Notes: generated by a model not told the origin, from the letters alone. DNA of 64,000 bases from Agromyces sp. G08B096 (GCF_040267705.1 NZ_CP158374.1:1550001-1614000); one strand, 5' to 3'; positions 20,080-29,584 are shown, numbered from the stretch's first letter. Program-made: numbers and translations.

Positions 20080-20153
20080 GGTGGATTGGCCGAGAGGCGA
20101 GGCAGCGGCCTGCAAAGCCGTATACACGGGTTCGAATCCCGTATCCACCTCCA
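20080..20153 (+). tRNA. tRNA-Cys(GCA)
   Basis: Cloverleaf with acceptor GGTGGAT/ATCCACC, discriminator T and an encoded CCA end. The anticodon loop CTGCAAA between CGGC and GCCG gives anticodon GCA; T arm ACGGG-TTCGAAT-CCCGT. TACGGT at 20032 is a possible -10. Confidence 0.93.
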
Positions 20154-20190
20154 CAACCTGGTCCGCCTGATACGGTTGATCAGTTCATAC

Positions 20191-20262
20191 GGGCGATTGG
20201 CGCAGCGGTAGCGCGCTTCCCTGACACGGAAGAGGTCACTGGTTCGATCCCAGTATCGCCCA
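20191..20262 (+). tRNA. tRNA-Val(GAC)
   Basis: Cloverleaf with acceptor GGGCGAT/ATCGCCC, discriminator A, anticodon stem CTTCC/GGAAG and loop CTGACAC (anticodon GAC), T arm with GGTTCGATCC. CCA is not encoded. TACGGT at 20171, 14 bases before the tRNA, is the same -10 hexamer seen before tRNA-Cys. Confidence 0.93.
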
Positions 20263-20268
20263 CCGAGA

Positions 20269-20301
20269 CGAAGGCCCCAGCGGATCCCGCGGGGGCCTTC
20301 G
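20269..20301. terminator. Bidirectional terminator after tRNA-Val(GAC)
   Basis: CGAAGGCCCCAGCGG pairs with CCGCGGGGGCCTTCG around a three-base loop, with one internal mismatch. It can serve the tRNA on the plus strand and the convergent beta-helix gene that stops at 20320. Confidence 0.75.
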
Positions 20302-20319
20302 CCGTATCGAGGCCGGTGA

Positions 20320-22398
20320 TCAGGGCTGGACCCAGGGGGACGGGGCCGGGGGAGCGACCACCGCCGGTCGGTCGTCGCACGTGATCGTGTTCGGAAGCTC
20401 CCACGGCGCGAGCCAGGGGCCGGTCGTGCCGCCGCCGTCGTTGCCGCCGAGGTCGGTCACGACGAACTCCGACCCGCTCGCCGGGAAGTTGAACGAGCCG
20501 CAGTTGTTGATGCCGACGGCGCCGACGTTGCGGGCATCCACGTTCTCGAAGGACGCACCGCCCGCGATACGCGCACTCACCACCGACGTGCCCGTCCCGT
20601 CGACGCGGATGTCGCGGAACGCGACGTCATCGATGCGGACGAGGTCCTTCACTCCCCAGTCCGAGACCAGCATGATCGCGTTGTAGGTGCTGTCGAGATA
20701 GTGGTCGCCCGTCACCTCGATACGCGAATCGATCGAGCGGTCGAGGGCGTAGAGCCAGATCGCACCGAGCCCGACCCGCCAGTTCAGCTCGAAGGTGCCC
20801 GCCCGCACGACGGTGTTGTCGGTGAAGCGGATGGTGCCGGCGAACGGCTCGGCGCCGAACCGCGAGCCGGCGTGCAACCCGCTGCCCTCGCGGATGGGGT
20901 CGGCCACCAGGTTGCCCTCGACGGTCAGGTCGGTGCCGCCGTACACGGCGATGCCGTTCGCGAGGGTCGGCGTCTGCACGGTGTTCCGGACGAACGCGTT
21001 GCCCGCGTTGGCGGTGCCCTCCGACCACATCGCGAGGCCGTCGTCGCCGGTGTTGCGGATGAAGCTGTGCGCCACGACCGAGTTCGTCACGCCGGTGTGG
21101 AAGTTCACGGCGTCGGCGATCTGGTCGACGATCATCACGTCGCTGATGCGCACCCCGTCCATCGGCCCGTCCAGCCAGATGCCCACCTTCGTGTGCTCGA
21201 TGTGGAGCCCCTCGAAGGTGGAGTCGGAGAAGGCGCCGCCGATGCCGTTGACCTGGTCGGTGTCGATCCGCTCGCGCACGTCCCCGCGGATCGCGAAGCC
21301 CGACAGGTGGACGTCGTGGCTGCCGCCCTCGGCGGCCGGCTTGCCGTAGAAGCCGACGCCGGTGTGCACCGAGCCGTCGGGCGCGGGCTCCGCGAGCGCG
21401 ACCTCGCGGCCCTGGACGACGGTATACCAGCTGCCTGCGCCCTCGATCGTGACGTCGTCCACGATGATGTGGCGGTCGACCCGGAAGGTGCCGGGCGGCA
21501 GGTAGACCGGCCGGTCCTTCCGCTTCGCGACGGCGATGGCGGCTTCGATGGCCGGCGCGGAGTCGCGGACGCCCGTCGGGTCCGCGCCGAACGCGAGCAC
21601 GTTGGCCGCGCGCGCGAGCCGGGTCGGCGGCGCGACGAGCTCGGTGTCGATGAGGTCGATCGTGGTGAGGTCGGCCGGGGCGTCCGGGGGGACGCTGAGC
21701 CGCAGGGTGGCGCCGGCCGGGAACGCCCGGCCGAGGAGCAGCCGCTGCTCGTCGTAGAAGTGCATGGGCCGGAACGGCACGGTGATGCCCGTCGGCTCCG
21801 GACCGTCGCGCTCCACGACCCACCAGTCGGGGTGCAGGAGCCCCGCGTTCGGGTCGTTCGTGAACGGGTACTGGTTGTACAGCCACGAATACTCGGATGT
21901 CAGCGTCATGGTCTGCCGCTGCCTGCCGTCGACCGCGACGTCGAGCGGCGAGGTGATCCCGCCGCCGGCGGAGGCATCCGGAATGCTGTATCGGACCGTG
22001 ATCGCGTTCGTGCGCTCGGGCAGCGTGAACTCGATCCACTCGCCCGGTGCGAGCTGCACGGCGCTGCGACCGGATGCCTCGGCCGCGAGCGTGTACGCGT
22101 CGCGGCTCGGAGGAAGCACCGATCCGGTCGTGGCGGCCGCGTGCTCGGCCTCCTGCTCCAGGAACGGGACGTCGGCGCCCCGGCCGTCGACGAGGGCGGG
22201 GTCGAGCGCCGCGCGGGTCACGACGGGCGCGGGCGCTGACGACGGCGTGGCCGCGGCGGCGGTCGCGCCCACCGAGCCGCCCAGCAGAACGGATGCCGCG
22301 GCGCCGGCGACCACGGCGAGCGGCCGTGCAGTCCGCCGTCGGAGGCCGCGGCGGGCGGAGGGGACAGGGGCGTCGGAGGAAGGCGGGATGCGTGTCAT
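20320..22398 (-). CDS. Secreted beta-helix protein, GH87 alpha-1,3-glucanase/mycodextranase-like
   Basis: About 692 residues. The Arg-rich N-terminus and hydrophobic stretch LAVVAGAAASVLLGG followed by ATAAAAT form a signal peptide, so it is exported. After a beta-sandwich-like region (about 60-260) comes a pectate-lyase-type start (NVLAFGADPTGVRDSAPAI) and a long right-handed parallel beta-helix with NTGDDGLAMWSEG (GDDG near residues 449-452), the acidic motif and wording I associate with GH87 enzymes acting on alpha-glucans. The GH87 assignment rests on recalled similarity. ATG 22398 is chosen because it puts the signal peptide at a normal position; ATG 22440 and GTG 22488 are alternatives. 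No Shine-Dalgarno is obvious. Likely accessory polysaccharide use. Confidence 0.65.
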   Translation of the reverse strand: MTRIPPSSDAPVPSARRGLRRRTARPLAVVAGAAASVLLGGSVGATAAAATPSSAPAPVVTRAALDPALVDGRGADVPFLEQEAEHAAATTGSVLPPSRDAYTLAAEASGRSAVQLAPGEWIEFTLPERTNAITVRYSIPDASAGGGITSPLDVAVDGRQRQTMTLTSEYSWLYNQYPFTNDPNAGLLHPDWWVVERDGPEPTGITVPFRPMHFYDEQRLLLGRAFPAGATLRLSVPPDAPADLTTIDLIDTELVAPPTRLARAANVLAFGADPTGVRDSAPAIEAAIAVAKRKDRPVYLPPGTFRVDRHIIVDDVTIEGAGSWYTVVQGREVALAEPAPDGSVHTGVGFYGKPAAEGGSHDVHLSGFAIRGDVRERIDTDQVNGIGGAFSDSTFEGLHIEHTKVGIWLDGPMDGVRISDVMIVDQIADAVNFHTGVTNSVVAHSFIRNTGDDGLAMWSEGTANAGNAFVRNTVQTPTLANGIAVYGGTDLTVEGNLVADPIREGSGLHAGSRFGAEPFAGTIRFTDNTVVRAGTFELNWRVGLGAIWLYALDRSIDSRIEVTGDHYLDSTYNAIMLVSDWGVKDLVRIDDVAFRDIRVDGTGTSVVSARIAGGASFENVDARNVGAVGINNCGSFNFPASGSEFVVTDLGGNDGGGTTGPWLAPWELPNTITCDDRPAVVAPPAPSPWVQP

Positions 22399-22553
22399 CG
22401 TCGACTCGTTTCGCGGGAGCGGGACCCGCGAGCGGCGCATCGGCGGGCCGGAACGAGCCGAAGGTACGACGGTGGCCGCTCCGCCCACAAGGCCTGGGAG
22501 CGGATTGCCGTGAGAATGTCGAGTTCTTGCAGAAGACGGCGCAAAACCATGGA

Positions 22554-22618
22554 AGTGACGACGCCAAGCGGAGCTTCCGCTTGCGTTCGCCGACGGAAGC
22601 GCTCCGTCGTCGTCACGG
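22554..22618 (-). terminator. Long imperfect hairpin at the 3' end of the gene ending at 22613
   Basis: GTGACGACG...CGGAGC..TTCCG on the left pairs with CGGAAGCGCTCCG-TCGTCGTCAC on the right around a 14-base loop. The TGA stop codon (22613-22615, minus strand) lies inside the stem, so terminator and stop overlap. Confidence 0.6.
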
Positions 22619-23224
22619 CTGGAGCACGGATCCGATCACGATGGGCGGACGGCCGATCGAGGTCGTGAACCACGACCACGACGCGCCGTCCGTCTGCTCG
22701 ATCGCGGCGAACACCTCCTGCCCGGCCGGGACGTTCCGCAGGATCACCGTGATGGTGCGGCGTCCGCTGAACCGGATCAGCCCCGGCGCGTCCACGGTGC
22801 CGCTGCCGGCGAACCCCGACGGGCGGAACGCGCACCGCTGCGGGGCATCCACCGCGAACGTGAACACGTACGTGCCCGCCGCGGTGACGCCGTACGCGGC
22901 CGGAGCGAAGTGCACCGACACGGCGGGATTGCGGTCGGGCGATTCGCGCCGATCGAACGCCGCATGAGGCTCGGCCGCATCGGTCTGCACCACGAGCGGA
23001 CGGACGAGCGTCAAGTTCGTGCGGCCGCGGCCGACCGGGTTCGCGGCGCTGATGACCTCGAACGGCGGGAAGTGGAAGGGAACGTGCAGGAGGTCGTCGA
23101 GGCGGAACTTTGCAGCCCAGTCCTCGGCGCTGAGATCGGGCTCGAAGCCCGGGTGGGCGAGTCGTGCCGGCGCGGCCCCGAGAAGGGCGTCGTCGACACG
23201 GGCGGTGGCATCCATGTCAGACAT
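22613..23224 (-). CDS. Unrecognised 203-residue protein
   Basis: I do not recognise a family. There is no signal peptide or membrane segment. Residues 1-60 are acidic (FEPDLSAEDWAAKFRLDDLL); the rest reads as beta strands with a repeated pattern (GTYVFTFAVDAP, GLIRFSGRRTITVILRNVPAGQEVFAAIEQ, SWSWFTTSIGRPPIVIGSVL), as in an Ig-like or jelly-roll sandwich. ATG 23224 is supported by TACCGT exactly six bases upstream (leaderless). It is divergent from thrS and sits upstream of the GH87-like gene in the same orientation, but a strong hairpin separates them, so they are probably separate transcripts. Confidence 0.6.
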   Translation of the reverse strand: MSDMDATARVDDALLGAAPARLAHPGFEPDLSAEDWAAKFRLDDLLHVPFHFPPFEVISAANPVGRGRTNLTLVRPLVVQTDAAEPHAAFDRRESPDRNPAVSVHFAPAAYGVTAAGTYVFTFAVDAPQRCAFRPSGFAGSGTVDAPGLIRFSGRRTITVILRNVPAGQEVFAAIEQTDGASWSWFTTSIGRPPIVIGSVLQP

Positions 23225-23270
23225 GCCGACACGGTAGGAGCCCGGCCGGGGCGAGGCATCCGGGCCGTCC

Positions 23271-23303
23271 CTGACCGCACCGCCCGGCGCACTACAGTTG
23301 TAG
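23271..23303 (+). promoter_or_regulatory. Promoter region of thrS with inverted repeat on the -10
   Basis: CTGACC (23271-23276), 16 bases and TACAGT (23293-23298) form a candidate promoter. The -10 lies inside CTACA-GT-TGTAG, a 12-bp inverted repeat (23292-23303). The remaining leader is about 33 bases, too short for a T-box. Confidence 0.45.
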
Positions 23304-23336
23304 GGATCTGTTCGACGAGAAGGAAGTGGATCCAAG

Positions 23337-25328
23337 GTGGCCGACGGCTTCGAGCTCTTCACCGACCGATCCGTTGTCGCGATGCGCGTCAACGGCGAGC
23401 TCAAGGACCTCGCCACGACGGTGACGGACTCCGACGTCGTCGAACCCGTGACGATCGATTCGCCCGACGGGCTGAACATCCTGCGGCACTCCACGGCGCA
23501 CGTGCTCGCGCAGGCGGTGCAGGCCGTGAACCCCGAGGCGAAGCTCGGCATCGGCCCACCCGTGACCGACGGCTTCTACTACGACTTCGACGTCGCCGAC
23601 GCGTTCAGCACCGACGACCTCAAGGCGCTCGACAAGGAGATGGCCAGGATCGTGCGCGCCGGGCAGCGCTTCGTCCGCCGGGTCGTGACCGATGACGAGG
23701 CCCGGGCCGAGCTCGCTGACGAGCCGTACAAGCTCGAGCTCATCGGACTCAAGGGCTCCGCCGGCCACGGCGCTGGCAGCGGCGACGACCACGAGTCGGT
23801 CGAGGTGGGCGCCGGCGAGCTGACCATCTACGACAACGTCGACCCGAAGACCGGCGAAACCGTCTGGAAGGACCTCTGCCGGGGGCCGCACCTGCCGAAC
23901 ACCCGGATGATCGGCAACGGCTGGGCGCTCATGCGCGTCGCCGGAGCGTACTGGCGGGGCAGCGAGAAGAACCCGCAGCTGCAGCGCATCTACGGCACCG
24001 CGTGGCCCACCAAGGACGAGCTGCGCGCGTACCAGCACCGCCTCGAAGAGGCCGCCAAGCGCGACCACCGCAAGCTCGGCAAGGAACTCGACCTGTTCAG
24101 CTTCCCCGACGAGATCGGGTCGGGCCTCTCGGTGTGGCATCCCAAGGGCGGCATCGTCCGCGGCGAGATGGAGCAGCACGCCCGCCGCCGGCACATCGAG
24201 GGCGGGTACACCTACGTGTACACCCCGCACATCTCGAAGGAAGACCTCTTCCTCACCTCCAACCACCTCGTCACGTACAAGGAGGGCATGTTCCCGCCCA
24301 TCGTGATGGACGAGGAGCGCGACGCCGAGGGCAACATCACCAAGCAGGGCCAGGACTACTACCTGAAGCCCATGAACTGCCCCATGCACATCCTCATCTA
24401 CAAGGAGCGCGCCCGCAGTTATCGCGATCTGCCGATGCGGCTCGCCGAGAACGGCACGGTGTACCGCAACGAGCTGTCCGGCGCGCTGCACGGGCTCACG
24501 CGCGTGCGCGGCTTCACGCAGGACGACTCGCACCTCTTCGTCACGCCCGAGCAGCTGGAGGAGGAGGCCACCCGCGTCCTCGAGTTCGTCATCTCCATGC
24601 TCCGCGACTTCGGCCTCGAGGACTTCGAGCTCGAGCTCTCGATGCGCGACGACGAGAAGTCGAAGTGGATCGGCTCGGACGAGTTCTGGGAGTACTCGAC
24701 GAACGCCCTGCGCAACGTGGCGCTCGCGAGCGGACTGAAGCTCACCGAGGTGCCGGGCGAGGCCGCGTTCTACGGGCCGAAGATCGACCTGAAGACCCGC
24801 GACGCCATCGGCCGCACCTGGCAGCTGTCGACCGTGCAGGTCGACCCGAACCTGCCCGAGCGGTTCGAGCTGGAGTACACCGGGTCCGACGGTGAGAAGC
24901 ACCGGCCGATCATGATCCACCGGGCGCTGTTCGGCTCCATCGAGCGGTTCTTCGCGATCCTGCTCGAGCACTACGCCGGCGTGTTCCCCGTGTGGCTCGC
25001 ACCCGTGCAGGTGGTCGGTATCCCGGTCGCCGACGAGTACGCACCGTACCTCGGCGCGATCCTCGAGCAGCTGAAGGGGGCCGGCGTCCGCGCCGAGCTC
25101 GACACGAGCGACGACCGTATGCAGAAGAAGATCCGCACCCACACCACGCAGAAGGTGCCCTACCAGCTCATCGCGGGGGAGAACGATCGATCGGCCGAGA
25201 CGGTGAGCTTCCGGTTCCGCGACGGCAGCCAGGAGAACGGCGTGCCCGTCGCCCGGGCGATCGAACTCATCCGGGCGTCCATCGCCGACCACCGACAGGT
25301 GCTGACCCGCGACGATCTGTTCGCGTGA
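23337..25328 (+). CDS. thrS: Threonyl-tRNA synthetase
   Basis: A 663-residue class II synthetase charging tRNA-Thr. The editing domain starts with [11 protein letters not shown] (52-62), followed by the catalytic core with motif 2 ([22 protein letters not shown]), the zinc-binding Cys in KPMNCPMH, motif 3 ([16 protein letters not shown]) and a C-terminal anticodon-binding domain ([12 protein letters not shown] onward). The N-terminal TGS domain is present but short. GTG 23337 is used with AAGGAAG about 12 bases upstream. The HIT gene starts 16 bases after the stop, so they form an operon. Confidence 0.95.
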   Translation: MADGFELFTDRSVVAMRVNGELKDLATTVTDSDVVEPVTIDSPDGLNILRHSTAHVLAQAVQAVNPEAKLGIGPPVTDGFYYDFDVADAFSTDDLKALDKEMARIVRAGQRFVRRVVTDDEARAELADEPYKLELIGLKGSAGHGAGSGDDHESVEVGAGELTIYDNVDPKTGETVWKDLCRGPHLPNTRMIGNGWALMRVAGAYWRGSEKNPQLQRIYGTAWPTKDELRAYQHRLEEAAKRDHRKLGKELDLFSFPDEIGSGLSVWHPKGGIVRGEMEQHARRRHIEGGYTYVYTPHISKEDLFLTSNHLVTYKEGMFPPIVMDEERDAEGNITKQGQDYYLKPMNCPMHILIYKERARSYRDLPMRLAENGTVYRNELSGALHGLTRVRGFTQDDSHLFVTPEQLEEEATRVLEFVISMLRDFGLEDFELELSMRDDEKSKWIGSDEFWEYSTNALRNVALASGLKLTEVPGEAAFYGPKIDLKTRDAIGRTWQLSTVQVDPNLPERFELEYTGSDGEKHRPIMIHRALFGSIERFFAILLEHYAGVFPVWLAPVQVVGIPVADEYAPYLGAILEQLKGAGVRAELDTSDDRMQKKIRTHTTQKVPYQLIAGENDRSAETVSFRFRDGSQENGVPVARAIELIRASIADHRQVLTRDDLFA

Positions 25329-25344
25329 CCGGGGGAGTCGGCGC

Positions 25345-25911
25345 ATGAGCGGCAACTACCGACCCGACGAATTCGACGGCGTGCCCACCACGGATTCGAG
25401 CGGGTTCGCCGCTGTGCCCGACGCGTTCCAGCGCCTCTGGACGCCGCACCGGCTGGTCTACATCAACCAGGGCGAGCAGCCCGACGAGCACACGTGCCCG
25501 TTCTGCCATGCCCCCGAGCTCGACGACGAGCAGTCGCTGATCGTCGCGCGCGGGGTGCATGCGTACGTGCTGCTGAACCTGTATCCGTACAACAGCGGGC
25601 ACCTGCTCGTGTGCCCGTACCGCCACATCGCGACCTACGACCAGGCGAGCGCCGAGGAGGTCGCCGAGATCGGCGAGCTCACCCAGACGGCCATGCGCGT
25701 GGTGAAGCAGGTCTCGCGCTGCGACGGCTTCAACATCGGCATGAACCAGGGGCGGATCGCCGGTGCCGGCATCGCCGAGCACCTGCACCAGCACATCGTG
25801 CCGCGCTGGGCGCTCGATGCGAACTTCTTCCCGATCATCGCGGGCACGAAGGCGCTGCCTCGGCTCCTCGGAGAGGTGCGCGCCGAGATCGCCGGCGCCT
25901 GGCCGGCCTGA
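25345..25911 (+). CDS. HIT domain nucleotide hydrolase/phosphorylase
   Basis: A 188-residue histidine-triad protein. The catalytic HxHxH motif is His146-His148-His150 in EHLHQHIVPRW, and Cys51/Cys54 in CPFCHAPEL could bind structural zinc. HIT proteins of this size in actinobacteria, including the mycobacterial AP4A phosphorylase, act on adenosine polyphosphates or AMP derivatives; the exact substrate is open. GGGGGAG lies eight bases before the ATG, and the gene follows thrS closely, as in many actinobacteria where a HIT gene follows a tRNA synthetase and precedes phospholipid synthesis genes (absent here). Confidence 0.88.
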   Translation: MSGNYRPDEFDGVPTTDSSGFAAVPDAFQRLWTPHRLVYINQGEQPDEHTCPFCHAPELDDEQSLIVARGVHAYVLLNLYPYNSGHLLVCPYRHIATYDQASAEEVAEIGELTQTAMRVVKQVSRCDGFNIGMNQGRIAGAGIAEHLHQHIVPRWALDANFFPIIAGTKALPRLLGEVRAEIAGAWPA

Positions 25912-25938
25912 TCCGGGCCGCGCCGATCCGCGACCGGA

Positions 25939-27258
25939 TCAGTCGCGGACGGCGCGGACCGACGCCCCGAGGTCGGCCGCGAGTCGCGCGAGCTCGACGT
26001 CGTCGAGGTCGTGCACGGTGAGCCGGAGGCGTTCGGATGCCGCGGCGTCGCCCACGGCGAATTCGTCGCCCGGGCGGGCGAGCCAGCCGCGGCGCATCAG
26101 CTGCTCGGTCACGGCGCGAGCGGGAACTCCGAGGGGCACCCAGACGTTCAGCCCGTCGCCCGGGTCGGTCGGCAGACCCTCGGCCGCGAGCAGCTCGGCG
26201 AATTCGGTGTTGCGCGCGGCGTAGTACTCACCCGCCGCGCGGATGCCGGCCGCGACCTCAGGGTCGGTCGCGAGGGCATGCACGAGCCGCTGCAGCAGAT
26301 GGCTCACCCACGTCGTGCCGGGCGTCAGCCGCATGGCGAGCCGGTCGGCGGTCTCGGGGTCCGAGGCGGTGACGGCGAGGCACATGTCGGGTCCGAGGAA
26401 CTTCGACACCGAGCGCACGAGGGCCCACCGCCGGTGGTGCGGGTCGATGAGCGAGTGGTACGGCTTGCGGGACAGCAGGGAGTAGTGGTCGTCTTCGATG
26501 ACGAGCACGTACGGATGGTCGCGGAGGACTGCCCGCAACTCGGCCGCACGACGCTCCGAGAGGCTGGCGCCCGTGGGGTTCTGCGCCCGCGGGGTGCAGA
26601 TGACGGCCCGCACGCCCTGCTCGAGGGCCGCGCGGAGGCCGTCGACGGTCATCCCCTTGTCGTCGACCGGCACGGCGACCGGCCGGTACCCCGCCACGCG
26701 GACGGTGTGGATGCTGGTGAGGAAGCAGGGGTCTTCGAGCGCGACGGCGTCGTCGCGGGTCAGCGCCTGCGCGAGCAGGCGTTCGACGGCGTCGGCCGCG
26801 CCGCTCGTCACGGTGAGTCGCATCGGCGTGCCGTCGGGCAGGTCGCGGCGCATCCATGCGTCGGCCCAGCGCTCGAGGTCGGGATCGATCACGGGTTCGC
26901 CGTAGAGCACCGGGCGACCGGCGATGCGCGCGAGCGCGGCGGACGGGTCGGGGATGCGGGAGGCATCCGGATTGCCCGTGCCGATGTCGCGCAGCGCGGT
27001 GTCGGCGGCGAAGCCCTCCTGGGCGACGGAAGCGGTGCCCGCGACGCGGGTGCCGCCGCGGCCGAGCGTGACGACGACGCCCGCGTTCGTGAGCTGGCGG
27101 TACGCGGCGACCGCGGTGTTGCGGTTGACGCCGAGCTGCTCGGCGAGCGTCCGCACTGGAGGGAGCGCGTCGCCGGGCCTGAGGGTGCCGCGCTCGATCA
27201 GCGCGCGGAGGCTGCCGGCGATCTCCGCCGCCGAGCGTCCCTCGATGTCGACGATCAC
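25939..27258 (-). CDS. pdxR: MocR/PdxR-type transcriptional regulator (GntR-aminotransferase fusion)
   Basis: About 439 residues: an N-terminal GntR winged helix ([36 protein letters not shown] region) joined to a fold-type I aminotransferase domain with the PLP lysine in [14 protein letters not shown]. Position back-to-back with pdxST and this architecture make a PLP-sensing activator of PLP synthesis the best guess, hence the tentative symbol. I start at GTG 27258 because AGGAAGG lies eight bases upstream and TAGCAT (27287-27292, minus) fits a -10; an ATG at 27288 would add ten residues but overlaps that box. Confidence 0.75.
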   Translation of the reverse strand: MIVDIEGRSAAEIAGSLRALIERGTLRPGDALPPVRTLAEQLGVNRNTAVAAYRQLTNAGVVVTLGRGGTRVAGTASVAQEGFAADTALRDIGTGNPDASRIPDPSAALARIAGRPVLYGEPVIDPDLERWADAWMRRDLPDGTPMRLTVTSGAADAVERLLAQALTRDDAVALEDPCFLTSIHTVRVAGYRPVAVPVDDKGMTVDGLRAALEQGVRAVICTPRAQNPTGASLSERRAAELRAVLRDHPYVLVIEDDHYSLLSRKPYHSLIDPHHRRWALVRSVSKFLGPDMCLAVTASDPETADRLAMRLTPGTTWVSHLLQRLVHALATDPEVAAGIRAAGEYYAARNTEFAELLAAEGLPTDPGDGLNVWVPLGVPARAVTEQLMRRGWLARPGDEFAVGDAAASERLRLTVHDLDDVELARLAADLGASVRAVRD

Positions 27259-27286
27259 GTCGTGGTCCTTCCTGTCGCGTTCGACC

Positions 27287-27311
27287 ATGCTATCTTTTGG
27301 CCTAGGACAAT
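27287..27311. promoter_or_regulatory. Shared regulator/pdxS promoter region
   Basis: On the minus strand TAGCAT (27287-27292) is a candidate -10 for the regulator gene; on the plus strand GACAAT (27306-27311) is a candidate -10 for pdxS. Between them TGGCCTA (27298-27304) resembles part of the PdxR half-site I recall from Corynebacterium, a weak match. Confidence 0.4.
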
Positions 27312-27370
27312 CGCCCCGTTGTTCTGTTCCGTTGCGTGACGCGTTCGTCCGCCCGTCGAGAGGATTCCCA

Positions 27371-28261
27371 GTGACCGTACCCGAGACGGGCTCCAGCCGC
27401 GTGAAGCGCGGCCTCGCCGAGATGCTGAAGGGCGGCGTCATCATGGACGTCGTCACCCCCGAGCAGGCCCGCATCGCCGAGGACGCCGGCGCCGTGGCCG
27501 TCATGGCGCTCGAGCGCGTGCCGGCCGACATCCGCGCCCAGGGCGGCGTGGCCCGCATGAGCGATCCCGACCTGATCGAGGCCATCATCGCCGAGGTCTC
27601 GATCCCGGTCATGGCGAAGGCCCGGATCGGACACTTCGTCGAGGCGCAGGTGCTGCAGGCCCTCGACGTCGACTACATCGACGAGTCCGAGGTGCTCTCG
27701 CCGGCCGACTACGTCAACCACATCGACAAGTGGGCGTTCAACACGCCGTTCGTCTGCGGCGCCACGAACCTCGGCGAGGCGCTCCGCCGCATCAACGAAG
27801 GCGCCGCGATGATCCGCTCCAAGGGCGAGGCCGGCACCGGAGACGTCTCTGAGGCGACCAAGCACATCCGCAAGATCACTGCGGAGATCAACCAGCTCCG
27901 CTCGATGACCAAGGACGAGCTCTACGTCGCCGCGAAGGAGCTGCAGGCGCCGTACGAACTCGTCGCCGAGGTCGCCGAGACCGGGAAGCTGCCGGTCGTG
28001 CTGTTCACCGCCGGCGGGGTCGCCACCCCGGCCGACGCCGCGATGATGATGCAGCTGGGAGCCGACGGCGTGTTCGTCGGCTCCGGCATCTTCAAGTCGG
28101 GCAACCCCGAGGCGCGGGCCGCCGCGGTCGTCAAGGCGACCGCCTTCTACGACGACCCATCGGTGATCGCCGAGGTCTCCCGCGGACTCGGCGAGGCGAT
28201 GGTCGGCATCAACGTGGGCGATCTGCCGGCGCCGCACCGGCTCGCCGAGCGCGGCTGGTGA
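27371..28261 (+). CDS. pdxS: Pyridoxal 5'-phosphate synthase, PdxS subunit
   Basis: A 296-residue TIM-barrel synthase that makes PLP from ribose 5-phosphate, glyceraldehyde 3-phosphate and ammonia. The N-terminus [17 protein letters not shown], the Schiff-base Lys83 in VMAKARIGH and the phosphate loop [10 protein letters not shown] are all family hallmarks. GTG 27371 has GAGAGGA about eight bases upstream. The stop overlaps the GTG of pdxT, giving translational coupling of the two subunits. Probably activated by the divergent MocR-type regulator. Confidence 0.95.
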   Translation: MTVPETGSSRVKRGLAEMLKGGVIMDVVTPEQARIAEDAGAVAVMALERVPADIRAQGGVARMSDPDLIEAIIAEVSIPVMAKARIGHFVEAQVLQALDVDYIDESEVLSPADYVNHIDKWAFNTPFVCGATNLGEALRRINEGAAMIRSKGEAGTGDVSEATKHIRKITAEINQLRSMTKDELYVAAKELQAPYELVAEVAETGKLPVVLFTAGGVATPADAAMMMQLGADGVFVGSGIFKSGNPEARAAAVVKATAFYDDPSVIAEVSRGLGEAMVGINVGDLPAPHRLAERGW

Positions 28262-28935
28262 GCTCGAGCCTCAGGAGCCGATCGCTCGGGGAAGCCGCAT
28301 CCGCCGCGGCATCCTCCACAGCGACCGGCGCCGCAGCGGCCGGCTCCCGACCCCGCGTCGGCGTGCTCGCGCTGCAGGGCGACTTCCGCGAGCACGCGAG
28401 GGTGCTGGGCTCGCTCGGGGCGGAGGTCTCGCTCGTCCGTCGGCCCGCCGAGCTCGACGCGGTGGACGGGCTCGTCATCCCCGGCGGCGAGTCGACCGTG
28501 ATGGACAAGCTGTCACGGACCTTCGGACTGCAAGAGCCGCTGCGCGCGGCCATCGCCCGCGGACTGCCCGTCTACGGCACATGTGCGGGACTCATCATGC
28601 TCGCCGACACCGTGCTCGACGCGATCGACGGCCAGCAGAGCCTCGGCGGGCTCGATGTCGCCGTCCGGCGGAACGCGTTCGGCTCGCAGAACCAGTCGTT
28701 CGAGACGGACCTCGACGTCCCCGCCCTCGGGAGCACGCCCGTCCATGCGGCGTTCATCCGCGGACCCGTTGTGGAATCCGTGGGCCCCAAGGCGCGGGCG
28801 CTCGCGACCCTCGACGACGGCCGCGTGGTCGCGGTCGAGCAGGGCAGCCTGCTCGGCACGAGCTTCCACCCCGAGATCACGGGCGAGCACCGCTTCCACG
28901 AGTACTTCCTGGCGAAGGTCCGCGGCGCGGAGTAG
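28258..28935 (+). CDS. pdxT: Pyridoxal 5'-phosphate synthase, glutaminase subunit PdxT
   Basis: A 225-residue class I glutamine amidotransferase that supplies ammonia to PdxS. The triad is Cys109 ([10 protein letters not shown]), His204 and Glu206 ([10 protein letters not shown]); [10 protein letters not shown] binds substrate. The domain starts only at about residue 33 ([14 protein letters not shown]); the first 32 residues are an Ala/Ser-rich extension not seen in most family members. The GTG start follows from the GTGA overlap with pdxS, but a later start without the tail is possible. Its TAG stop forms part of the -10 of the next gene. Confidence 0.92.
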   Translation: MSSSLRSRSLGEAASAAASSTATGAAAAGSRPRVGVLALQGDFREHARVLGSLGAEVSLVRRPAELDAVDGLVIPGGESTVMDKLSRTFGLQEPLRAAIARGLPVYGTCAGLIMLADTVLDAIDGQQSLGGLDVAVRRNAFGSQNQSFETDLDVPALGSTPVHAAFIRGPVVESVGPKARALATLDDGRVVAVEQGSLLGTSFHPEITGEHRFHEYFLAKVRGAE

Positions 28936-28945
28936 CCTCGCGGGC

Positions 28946-29473
28946 ATGACGCTGTGGGTGGCGCTGCTCCGCGGGGTGAACGTGGGCGGAGTCGCGATCA
29001 CGTCGGCCGAGTTGCGCGAGCTCGCCTCCGACCTCGGGTTCGAGGACGTGCGCACCGTGCTCGCAAGCGGCAACGTGGTCTTCAGTGCCGGTCGGTCGAG
29101 CAGCTCCGCGCTCCGACGGAAGATCGAAGGCGCACTCGAGGAGCGGTTCGGGTACGACGCGCATGTCGTCCTCGTCGAGCTCGCCCGGCTCCGCCGGATC
29201 GTCGACGACTTCCCGTTCGACGACGCCGACCGCGATCGACAACCGTACGTGGTCTTCGCCACCGAGGCATCCGTGCTCGGCGACGTGCTCGACGCGGCCG
29301 GCCCGCTCGACGAAGACGTGGACCCGATCGAGCGGGGAGACGGCGTCCTGTACTGGAATCCCGTGAAGGGAACGACGCTCAAGACGCCCTTCGCGAAGGT
29401 CACCGCGAAGCCGCCGTTCGCGCCCGAGCTCACGACCAGGAACCTCCGGACGCTCCGGAAGGTGCTCGCCTGA
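28946..29473 (+). CDS. DUF1697 family protein
   Basis: A 175-residue member of DUF1697, recognisable by the start LWVALLRGVNVGG and by FEDVRTVLASGNVVF. The family is widespread in bacteria, cytoplasmic, and has no proven function. ATG 28946 has TAGCCT seven bases upstream and no Shine-Dalgarno, so it probably has its own leaderless transcript even though it lies ten bases after pdxT. Confidence 0.85.
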   Translation: MTLWVALLRGVNVGGVAITSAELRELASDLGFEDVRTVLASGNVVFSAGRSSSSALRRKIEGALEERFGYDAHVVLVELARLRRIVDDFPFDDADRDRQPYVVFATEASVLGDVLDAAGPLDEDVDPIERGDGVLYWNPVKGTTLKTPFAKVTAKPPFAPELTTRNLRTLRKVLA

Positions 29474-29584
29474 CGGTCGGAGCACCGCGGCCGAACCGCG
29501 CGGCCGACGCGGGGGTCGAGTCCGCGCTGGCTTAGAATGTGCTGTCGGCGGGCGAACCCGCCGCGAAGCGGATACAGGAGACTC

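Noticed and set aside
19570..20262. Two near-identical tRNA-Val segments as attachment-site repeats of an integrated element
   Set aside because: The matching bases are functional tRNA stems of two different isoacceptors, only 620 bp apart, with no integrase or element genes between them.
23225..23336. T-box riboswitch before thrS
   Set aside because: Only about 35-40 bases of leader follow the likely promoter and no T-box core sequence is present.
28936..29584. LexA box controlling ruvCAB
   Set aside because: No GAAC/GTTC-type palindrome found before yebC or ruvC.
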